Shown in pieces: positions 8,709-15,120 of a stretch of 64,000 bases of DNA. How positions within the stretch are numbered: the first letter of the stretch is position 1; each line of letters starts with the position of its first letter. The notes below the pieces were generated by a model. It made no database searches. It saw only the letters and a list, made by a program, of their open reading frames with translations, and had not been told where the DNA came from. Source of the DNA: Thermomicrobiales bacterium (GTDB lineage: Bacteria; Chloroflexota; Chloroflexia; Thermomicrobiales; UBA6265). The stretch covers positions 491,225 through 555,224 of the forward strand of contig JAHBVL010000003.1 in assembly GCA_019637585.1 (NCBI GenBank). Reading direction: 5' to 3'. A program made the position numbers and the translations under genes.

Positions 8709-9200
8709 TCAGGCAGTCACGATCACGGTAGTGAAACTATTCATGGCCGGATTGACGGCACATCCGCTTGAGTAGGTGAAGATTCCCGGTTCGTCGAAGG
8801 TCATCGTGGAGGTGGATCCCGGCGGCACAAACGCGTAGAAGATCATGTGCGCACCTGAGTCATTATTGACGATTTCCACCATATCGCCCGCCGACAGTTC
8901 GATCAGCGACGGCACGACATACCCCGCCTCTCCTCTGGCGAACGCGTCGTACGCGCCCTCGCCGATGTCGAAGCGCAACACGCCATTCACTGCGCCGCTG
9001 GGAAAGGTCGTCGGCACGAACGCGACCGGCTGGGCAGACTCCGTTGCTTTGTCGAACAGGGATGGACCGGCGATCTGGTGCTGGATCAGCACTCCTCCGG
9101 TGAGGAGGAGTGCCACAACCAGAAGTCCCTTGAAACGGGCAAGCGTCCGTCCCATCGGGTCGATGCCCTGCACCGCGGAGAATGGAAGCGATGCATGCAT
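8709..9200 (-). CDS. Membrane-anchored cupredoxin-like protein (non-canonical copper site)
   Basis: A 163-residue protein: one hydrophobic anchor at about residues 20-40 (FKGLLVVALLLTGG) then a beta-rich extracytoplasmic domain. It has the cupredoxin pattern SAGDMVEIVNND, a His (GAHMIF) and a late Cys, but after the Cys comes CAVNPAM rather than the usual Cys-x(2-4)-His-x(2-4)-Met. The ATG at 9200 follows GGAGGA. It starts 13 bp after nirK, so the two are cotranscribed. It is a paralogue of the protein at 12572, which shows the same Cys-x-Val-Asn/Asp-Pro-Ala ending. It could be an electron donor or copper carrier for NirK; unproven. Confidence 0.7.
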   Translation of the reverse strand: MHASLPFSAVQGIDPMGRTLARFKGLLVVALLLTGGVLIQHQIAGPSLFDKATESAQPVAFVPTTFPSGAVNGVLRFDIGEGAYDAFARGEAGYVVPSLIELSAGDMVEIVNNDSGAHMIFYAFVPPGSTSTMTFDEPGIFTYSSGCAVNPAMNSFTTVIVTA

Positions 9201-9213
9201 GCTGTTCCTCCGT

Positions 9214-10305
9214 CTACCGTGCCTGGAGAATGGCGATCGCGCCCTGAGACGCGTGACCGAACGCATGGTTCACGGCCACATAATCGCCTGGCTCGTCGAC
9301 CGTGAACTCCACGCATGCACCATCGCCAGGTCCAACGGTGATCGACTGCAGCCCGCGCAGCTCGTTGTATGGATTGGCGTTGATGTAGCCCTTGTCGAAG
9401 ATCGCACCGACCACGTGGAAACTCGACCAGATATTCGGGCCGCAGTTGACGACGAAAATGCGCACCGGCTCCCCGACTTTGATCGAGATCGGATTCTCCA
9501 CGTACTGGTTCGCATAGCCGTTGAATGTGACGAAGGTCGGTGATCCATGTCCCGTCATCAGGGTGTAGTCGGGAACCATCAGACCGGTGCCGCTGTCCTT
9601 CAGATAGAACTCACTCTGCACGAAGATGAGCTCCTGCGCTGGGGACCACCCCTCCTTGGGGTCGACGATCATCGCGCCATACATCCCGGAGCCGATGTGC
9701 ATCAGCACCGGCGGCGTTCCACAGTGATACATGAACGCGCCGGGCGTCGTCGCGGTGTAGCTCCAGGAAAAGGACTCACCCGGCGTGATCGTGCGGTAGT
9801 TCACTTCTGGCGGCGTCTTGGCCGAGTGGAAGTCGACCGAGTGCGCCGTCGACGCGTTCGGATCGATGGAAAAAGTGAAGTTGACCGTGTCGCCCTCGAC
9901 CACCCGGAAAGTGCGGCCGGGAATGCTGCCATCAAATGTCCAGCCTGCGTAATTCACCTTCCTCGAGACCGCCAGGTTCTTGTCGATAGCGACGATCTCG
10001 ATATCCTTGTCGCCCGGTTCCACCGTCGGCAGGAAGGGGTCGTAAAGCTGAAATTCGGCAACTTCGCCTTCCGCAATCGGGCTGGCGTCGCCAGTGCTTC
10101 CGGCAGTGCTGGCGTCCGATCCGACATAGCCGTCGTCGCCTTCCTCATCGTCCTGCGCGAACGCAACCCTGGTGGAACCTACCGCCATCGCCGGGAACAT
10201 CAGCCCGGCAGCGGTTGCCTTCTGCAGAAATCCCCGTCGACCGATGGTCAACTGATCGAGCGCTTCCAGTGCTCCGGAAACGGTGGTGGGACGATCGCCT
10301 GTCAT
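9214..10305 (-). CDS. nirK: Copper-containing nitrite reductase, class II (AniA-like)
   Basis: A 363-residue periplasmic enzyme reducing nitrite to nitric oxide. A Tat signal (RRGFLQKATAAG, about 23-50) precedes an acidic linker and two cupredoxin domains. All ligands are visible: type-1 copper His155, Cys195, His203, Met208; type-2 copper His160, His194, His347; catalytic Asp158 and His297. The eight-residue step from Cys195 to His203 (HCGTPPVLMH) is the class II spacing seen in AniA, one shorter than in class I. The ATG at 10305 has AAGGGGG seven bases upstream. It heads a unit with a cupredoxin-like protein, DUF542 and an NnrS-like protein. No NO reductase gene is in the window. Confidence 0.95.
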   Translation of the reverse strand: MTGDRPTTVSGALEALDQLTIGRRGFLQKATAAGLMFPAMAVGSTRVAFAQDDEEGDDGYVGSDASTAGSTGDASPIAEGEVAEFQLYDPFLPTVEPGDKDIEIVAIDKNLAVSRKVNYAGWTFDGSIPGRTFRVVEGDTVNFTFSIDPNASTAHSVDFHSAKTPPEVNYRTITPGESFSWSYTATTPGAFMYHCGTPPVLMHIGSGMYGAMIVDPKEGWSPAQELIFVQSEFYLKDSGTGLMVPDYTLMTGHGSPTFVTFNGYANQYVENPISIKVGEPVRIFVVNCGPNIWSSFHVVGAIFDKGYINANPYNELRGLQSITVGPGDGACVEFTVDEPGDYVAVNHAFGHASQGAIAILQAR

Positions 10306-10499
10306 AAACATGCCCCCTTTTTGTCACTGCGCGTCATTGCGCTCCGCATGACGCTACGGTTGCTCATGCTGTGACGACAAGCATGCCGGGTGGGACGTAA
10401 CAAAAGCGTGTCAATACGCGCACACCGCATACAAACTCAACGTCAGACTGAAAGGTTTGGAGAGGTTTCACGGAGGGGAGATCTCGGTGAGGGAGGGAT

Positions 10500-10952
10500 C
10501 TACGATTCGCTGGTTTCGAACCGCCCCGACTTCGCCACAGGACGAATCCGGTAGAAGACCAGACCGGAGTCGGCCATGATGCCGCGCGGCAGGATCGACG
10601 AGCCATTGGTCGAGAGCGCGGTGTAGGCCTTCCGTCGCTCGTCCGGTTCGGTCAGCTCCTCGAAGACTCCCTCCAGAACCACCGATTTCCAGCTCGTGGG
10701 AGAAAGAATCTCATCGACGAGCAGCGCCACATTCGGTTGAGCGCGCATCGTTTCAATCTTTTTGCCCGACCCGCTGAATCCGAACACCACGGCGCCGTCA
10801 TACCGGTAGGAGACCGGCAGCACATAGGGCAGAGCATCAGCACACATGGCGAGCCGTCCGATCCGGTTGCGGGTCAGCAGCGCTTCGATTTCAGCTGTCG
10901 AGAGTATTCCGATCACACGCCCATCCCGGCAACGATCACCGACCGACGTCAT
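10500..10952 (-). CDS. Pyridoxamine 5'-phosphate oxidase-fold flavin-binding protein
   Basis: A 150-residue split-barrel protein. It shows the usual start of the Pyridox_ox_2/Nim-like group: a short helix (STAEIEALLTRNRIGRLAM), then LPYVLPVSYRYDGAVVFGFSGSGKKIETMRAQPNVALLVDE, where the strand-turn-strand and the Arg/Lys-rich flavin phosphate site are typical (positions about 36-77). The ATG at 10952 is the most likely start but lacks a strong ribosome site. It may bind FMN or F420; the substrate is unknown. It lies between ccdA and nirK on the same strand, with gaps of 110 and 194 bp, so it could be separately transcribed. Confidence 0.78.
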   Translation of the reverse strand: MTSVGDRCRDGRVIGILSTAEIEALLTRNRIGRLAMCADALPYVLPVSYRYDGAVVFGFSGSGKKIETMRAQPNVALLVDEILSPTSWKSVVLEGVFEELTEPDERRKAYTALSTNGSSILPRGIMADSGLVFYRIRPVAKSGRFETSES

Positions 10953-11062
10953 CGATTGTCGGCCTGCAGCAATAGCAGCGGCGTGGCGGCCCGATTGTCC
11001 AGCATCACAAACCCGTGTCAATTCGCATGCGGTCGAAGCAACTGGGGCTCTCCACTCCCCTC

Positions 11063-12010
11063 CTACCAGAGCCCGTCCACCCATCGCTCGATCGACAGAC
11101 CCAGTTCCGTCAGCGGGCTGGTTGCCAGCTGCTCGGAAAACGCCGTCATCTGGCCCGAGAAGAGCAGCACCCCAAGCACGATCAGCAACACCCCGCTGAT
11201 GACCTGGGTGCTGTGCAGATAGAGGGTGCGACCACCAACCGCCACCTCCCAGCCCCTGCCTCGCAGCGCCCGCGCAACGGGGTTGTTCGGCCCGGCCGAC
11301 TGCAACGCGCTGACCAGCACCAGAATGGGCAACCCAAGACCAAGCACATAGATCAGCGAAAGGGTGCCTCCCGCCACCAGGGAGAGCGCGCCCGCCGCGC
11401 TCGACCCCTCGGCCAGCAGAAGCGTCAGAATGGAACCGAGAATCGGACCAACGCAGGTCGTCCAGCCAAGCGCGAAAACCAGCCCGTACAGATACGCGCC
11501 GCTGATGCTGATGCCACTGCGCCGCACCATCCTGAATCCGCCAAATCCCTTGCCCGCGATACTCATCAGGCCAAAGAGGATGATCAGCACTCCGCCAACA
11601 CGAACCAGAGTTTCCTGATAGTCGATGGCGAACGAGCCGAGCGCGGTGAATCCCGCGCCGATGATCGCCATCGTGGTTCCCACCCCAAGCAGGAACGCCA
11701 CCGTCATCCGGCCGGTGCGGGCGCGATCTTCCTGCAGAGCCAGCGTGAAATAACCGACCACGATCGGCAGCGAACAGGGGGAGAGAATGGAGAAGACCCC
11801 GGCCGCGAACGCTGGAATCGCCAGGGCGATCACATCCGATGCCAACTCCGGTTCATCGAGCACCGCACCCATCGCCGCGACAACGATCACCACCGCGACC
11901 AGGAGGAGGAGTGTCGCCACCAGCCAGGAAAGCGCGCTCAGCCACTCTCGCCGGCCCTGCCCGCTGCCCCGATCCGAAAGGCTTCCCGATCGATCGACCA
12001 ACGTTCCCAT
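11063..12010 (-). CDS. ccdA: Cytochrome c biogenesis / thiol-disulfide transmembrane protein CcdA
   Basis: A 315-residue inner-membrane protein with a long N-terminal tail and six to eight helices. The two redox Cys of the CcdA/DsbD core are in their expected helices: ILSPCSLPIVVGYF (about residue 78) and GWTTCVGPILGSIL (about residue 181). It carries electrons from cytoplasmic thioredoxin across the membrane. The ATG (12010) overlaps the last base of the tlpA stop codon, so the pair is translationally coupled. Upstream neighbours SCO1, PCu(A)C and TlpA suggest it keeps copper-site or heme-site cysteines reduced during maturation. Confidence 0.92.
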   Translation of the reverse strand: MGTLVDRSGSLSDRGSGQGRREWLSALSWLVATLLLLVAVVIVVAAMGAVLDEPELASDVIALAIPAFAAGVFSILSPCSLPIVVGYFTLALQEDRARTGRMTVAFLLGVGTTMAIIGAGFTALGSFAIDYQETLVRVGGVLIILFGLMSIAGKGFGGFRMVRRSGISISGAYLYGLVFALGWTTCVGPILGSILTLLLAEGSSAAGALSLVAGGTLSLIYVLGLGLPILVLVSALQSAGPNNPVARALRGRGWEVAVGGRTLYLHSTQVISGVLLIVLGVLLFSGQMTAFSEQLATSPLTELGLSIERWVDGLW

Positions 12011-12570
12011 CAGGACACCACACCCAGGCTCTCGAGGATTTCCGCCAGCATAGCCTCGTCCACCGGCCCTCTGATGTAGTCGAGCACGCGCCCGTCTGCC
12101 CCGATCACCAGCGTGACCGGCAAGCTCGTCGCCCGGTACTCACGGCTGACCTTGCCATTCAAGTCGAGCGCCATGGGGAAGGTCGCGCCCGTCTCCTCGG
12201 CCAGCGCCAGGACCTTGTCCGCTCCCTCCTGGAAATCGATGCCGATCACCTTCACGCCCTGGCCATCGATAGCGTCGAGCGCCGTCATTTCCTCTTTACA
12301 GTTCGTGCACCAGGAAGCGAAGAAGTTGAGGAGAATCGGCGTTCCGAGTTCTTCTGCCAACACGATTTCTCCACCGTCGGAGAGTTCGAGACGGAAATTC
12401 GGCGCAAAATCGCCCGGTTGCGCGCTGACCTCGCCAGGAGCGTCCGGATAGTCGATCAGTCCAAACGCCGGATCGCTCCCGCCTCCGCCGCCACACGCGG
12501 CCAGAAGCGCCACCAGCAACGCCAGCGTCCCCATCAATCCAACACGTGGGATAACGATCTGCAGCGTCAT
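12010..12570 (-). CDS. TlpA/ResA-like thioredoxin lipoprotein
   Basis: A 186-residue lipoprotein. The signal peptide ends at a lipobox (LLAAC, Cys26), followed by a Gly-rich tether. The thioredoxin fold carries WCTNC (Cys88, Cys91) and a cis-Pro at SLPVT. It reduces extracytoplasmic disulfides, probably in apocytochrome c or CuA/SCO proteins, using electrons from CcdA. The gene begins two bases after the upstream cupredoxin stop and overlaps ccdA by one base, so the three are tightly coupled. Confidence 0.92.
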   Translation of the reverse strand: MTLQIVIPRVGLMGTLALLVALLAACGGGGGSDPAFGLIDYPDAPGEVSAQPGDFAPNFRLELSDGGEIVLAEELGTPILLNFFASWCTNCKEEMTALDAIDGQGVKVIGIDFQEGADKVLALAEETGATFPMALDLNGKVSREYRATSLPVTLVIGADGRVLDYIRGPVDEAMLAEILESLGVVS

Positions 12571-12571
12571 G

Positions 12572-12988
12572 TCAAGCCTCGACCGTCACGACGATCGACT
12601 CCGCCGGATCGACCGTGCAGGCGATCGGATAGGTGCCGGGATTGTCGAACCGCTGCACGTAGGTCTGGTTTGGCCCCACCAGGAACGGACCGGCCCGATG
12701 CGTTACATCATCCTCGTTGATGATCGTGATCGCGGCCTGATCTCCTGCGGCAAAGACGATATTGGTGGGGATGTCGATCGCCGACTCCATTTCCGGCAAC
12801 ACCCGTTCCTTGCTCCCGGCCGGGATGGTGAACACCAACCCCACCGGACCATCATCGTCGCGAGTCAGACTGATAACGCCAACGACCGCCACCAGCAGCA
12901 ATGCCGACGCCGCCAAGCTGACCACAACCGTCCGCGTCACCGTCCAACCCGACTTCCCGGCAGCATGTGTTTCGAATTCGGTTTCCAT
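12572..12988 (-). CDS. Membrane-anchored cupredoxin-like protein
   Basis: A 138-residue protein with one anchor helix (about 20-41) and an outer beta-rich domain with FAAGDQAAITIINEDDVTHR and FDNPGTYPIACTVDPAE. As in its paralogue at 8709, the Cys is followed by x-Val-Asp-Pro-Ala and no His or Met, so a standard type-1 copper site is not expected. The ATG at 12988 has GGAG seven bases upstream. It is the third gene of SCO1, PCu(A)C, this, tlpA, ccdA. A role in copper handling is inferred from context only. Confidence 0.7.
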   Translation of the reverse strand: METEFETHAAGKSGWTVTRTVVVSLAASALLLVAVVGVISLTRDDDGPVGLVFTIPAGSKERVLPEMESAIDIPTNIVFAAGDQAAITIINEDDVTHRAGPFLVGPNQTYVQRFDNPGTYPIACTVDPAESIVVTVEA

Positions 12989-13045
12989 CGATCGCTCCGG
13001 CGGCAGCGGTTGCAGGTGCGAACCGCTGCCTCTCCGGCTCCCTTG

Positions 13046-13594
13046 CTAGTGACTCATGGCCGGCGCGCCGCGCGACCAGACATCCGAAACTGTGATGTCG
13101 CCGGCGTTCACCGGCTCGGCCATACCCTCGGCCGGTTTCTCGTTGCCCATCACGATCCGGGCTGTCACGGTGACGTCGCCGGCATGTTCGAAGGTCAGCG
13201 TCAGGTCGAAGGTCTCACCGGGCATCAGGTCACCCTTCAGTCCGATCATCATCACGTGATACCCGCCGGGCATCAGCTCGACGCTCTCCCCTGCGGGAAT
13301 CTCCAACCCGTCATCGAGCGGCCGCATGGTCATGACACCTGAAACGTCGGCGACCTCATGGATCTCGGCCACGCCGGCCGCTTCCGTTTCGACAGCGATC
13401 AGTCGATCAGCGGTATCGCCGTTGTTGGCGATGGTCATGAAGGCGGCGCCGGTCGACATCGCCACCGGAGATGCCGCCGGGCTTGCCGCCGGCGAAGCCT
13501 CGGGAGTCGAGTCGTGGGCGGCAATGCCAATGACACTGGAAAGACCGACCACCAGGGCAATCAACAGCCCGGCCGGTATCGTGCGCATGTTCAT
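13046..13594 (-). CDS. PCu(A)C copper chaperone
   Basis: A 182-residue secreted protein. A signal peptide ends near Ala-Ala-His-Asp, then a low-complexity linker of Thr-Pro-Glu-Ala-Ser-Pro units. The PCu(A)C domain has the H(M)x10Mx21HxM-type copper site: EIHEVADVSGVM and later GYHVMM. The start is the ATG at 13594 after AAGGAAG; an upstream in-frame ATG would overlap SCO1. It delivers Cu(I) to the CuA centre of cytochrome oxidase with SCO1, whose gene is 40 bp upstream. The aa3 oxidase genes are about 25 kb away in this window. Confidence 0.92.
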   Translation of the reverse strand: MNMRTIPAGLLIALVVGLSSVIGIAAHDSTPEASPAASPAASPVAMSTGAAFMTIANNGDTADRLIAVETEAAGVAEIHEVADVSGVMTMRPLDDGLEIPAGESVELMPGGYHVMMIGLKGDLMPGETFDLTLTFEHAGDVTVTARIVMGNEKPAEGMAEPVNAGDITVSDVWSRGAPAMSH

Positions 13595-13634
13595 GGATTC
13601 TTCCTTATCTTCACTGTTGGTCCTGGCGTCGAGC

Positions 13635-14222
13635 TCAGAGCAGATGGCGAATGTCTTCGGCAATCGACTCCGGATCGAAACCATATGGATAGGTCAACCG
13701 CAGATTGCCATCACGGTCGATGACGTAGATCAGTGATGTGTGATCGACGAGATATCCGGTCGCGGAGTCCGGATAGTCGACTCTGGTGGCCACCACACCG
13801 TAGCCGCCCTTGGCCGCTTCGATACTCACTTCATCACCGGTCAGGCCGATGAAGTCGCTATCGAAAAATGCCAGGTACTCTTCGAGACGCGCCGGGTTGT
13901 CCCGCTCGGGATCGACCGTCACCAGAACGAAATTGACCTTCTCAGCATCGTCGCCCAGCATTCGCTTCACCGCGGAAAAATCGGAAAGCGTGGTCGGGCA
14001 AAGATCGGGGCAGGTGGTGTAGCCGAAGTAGATGAGCGTCACCTGCCCGGCGACGTCGTCCAGCGAGAAGGGATCACCATGGTGATCGATCAGATTGATC
14101 GACGCCGCCGGCTGCGCCGGACTTAACTCCCCTCCCTTGAATGTGTAGCTCTCATCGCGAATGCAGCCTGCCACCACGAGGAGCAGGGCGAACATCGCGG
14201 TCACGCGTGAAACGCGCCTCAT
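13635..14222 (-). CDS. SCO1/SenC copper metallochaperone lipoprotein
   Basis: A 195-residue protein with a lipobox (VVAGC, Cys20) and a thioredoxin-like SCO domain. The copper ligands are visible: CPDLCP (Cys71, Cys75) in TTCPDLCPTTL and His161 in VDHTSLIY. It loads or reduces the CuA site of cytochrome c oxidase. The ATG at 14222 follows GAAGG. It opens the minus-strand block PCu(A)C, cupredoxin-like, TlpA, CcdA. Because nirK lies downstream, help with NirK copper is also possible, but that is inference. Confidence 0.94.
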   Translation of the reverse strand: MRRVSRVTAMFALLLVVAGCIRDESYTFKGGELSPAQPAASINLIDHHGDPFSLDDVAGQVTLIYFGYTTCPDLCPTTLSDFSAVKRMLGDDAEKVNFVLVTVDPERDNPARLEEYLAFFDSDFIGLTGDEVSIEAAKGGYGVVATRVDYPDSATGYLVDHTSLIYVIDRDGNLRLTYPYGFDPESIAEDIRHLL

Positions 14223-14313
14223 TGATGCCTTCTTTCATTGAATTGGGTCTGTGACACCGTCCGGGAACAACGAAGCCCGTTCAGACGATGCACACGATCG
14301 CCGGAGAGCGCGA

Positions 14314-14784
14314 TCAGCGAGGCGGGGGAGCCTCTGGCGTGTGAATCTGGCTCGAGGGTGTGGCAACGATCACCTGGTTGATGGGAGATCGGAGTTGCGG
14401 GGCGGCCGGAAGATCGGAAACGCCCGGTTCGGTCGCCTGCTGCGTGAGCAGGAGATATCCCGGATTGACGGTGGTCAGCACCGGCCCATCAGCCCTGCCG
14501 GCGGATGCTTGCCCCTGGACCTCCGTCGCTTCGACGGCGTCGACCTGGCCGGCATGATGATGCCCGGAACCATGTCCGTGATGGTGAGTCGCCAACGTGG
14601 CAGCACGGGAGGAAGCTTGTGCGTCAGGGGGTGCGTACAAGGAGTGCGGTCCATGCGCGTCCACACAGGTCACGGGCACCGCTATCACACTCAGCATCAG
14701 AGAAACGATGGCGAGCTTGGCGAAGCGCCGTACCGCCGTGTTCCCGGATCTGTTCGATATGTTGTGACTCGCGAGTTCGCGCAC
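14314..14784 (-). CDS. His-rich secreted protein, possibly DUF2946-like
   Basis: About 156 residues. A basic N-terminus and a hydrophobic segment (LAIVSLMLSVIAVPVTC) look like a signal peptide. A His-rich stretch follows (THHHGHGSGHHHAG), and the C-terminus ends in a Pro-rich tail (EAPPPR) like those of DUF2946 copper-locus proteins. I could not confirm the family. The GTG at 14784 has GGAG nine bases upstream; the ATG at 14793 has its site too close. It lies 91 bp upstream of SCO1 on the same strand, which fits metal binding in the envelope. Confidence 0.5.
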   Translation of the reverse strand: MRELASHNISNRSGNTAVRRFAKLAIVSLMLSVIAVPVTCVDAHGPHSLYAPPDAQASSRAATLATHHHGHGSGHHHAGQVDAVEATEVQGQASAGRADGPVLTTVNPGYLLLTQQATEPGVSDLPAAPQLRSPINQVIVATPSSQIHTPEAPPPR

Positions 14785-14812
14785 CGCGCCCATCTCCGCC
14801 AATGCCACCACG

Positions 14813-14845
14813 TTGCGACAAAGGTTGCGATCGGTGCATCGCAAC
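14813..14845. promoter_or_regulatory. Clustered TTGCGA repeats with an 8-bp palindrome (candidate operator)
   Basis: GTTGCGAT (14824-14831) and ATCGCAAC (14838-14845) form an inverted repeat with a 6-bp spacer, and a further TTGCGA lies at 14813-14818, 12 bp upstream of the second TTGCGA (14825). It sits in the divergent gap between the His-rich gene and odhA. The remainder of this 336-bp gap (14785-15120) shows no gene. Confidence 0.4.
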
Positions 14846-15120
14846 ACCTGAATAGTGCAGCACCACTGGTGACAACCATGCCACAACTGGCACGAACCGC
14901 GTTACAGAAGCGTGTCGATTGTCATTTCCGCACAGGAGAGTGGCCGGACAAGCGACGTTTTGACCAAGGTTGTACTATTTCGAACACGCGCGACGCGAGG
15001 GTTTCGCATCTTTGTCGCGACGTACCGAAGCGCAGATTCAGACGTGACGCTGGTCGTGCAATTCGCAGGAACGGGGAGACCGATGGATTGGCGCACTACC
15101 CCGGTCAGGGTCGATGCAAT

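Noticed and set aside
10306..10499. FNR/Dnr-type site upstream of nirK
   Set aside because: No TTGAT-N4-ATCAA-like sequence is present. A TTGACA (complement of 10409-10414) lacks a -10 partner at proper distance.
14251..15120. In-frame extension upstream of the odhA start
   Set aside because: The frame is open but the translation has no E1 similarity and lies antisense to the His-rich gene. The normal N-terminal motif begins right after 15121.
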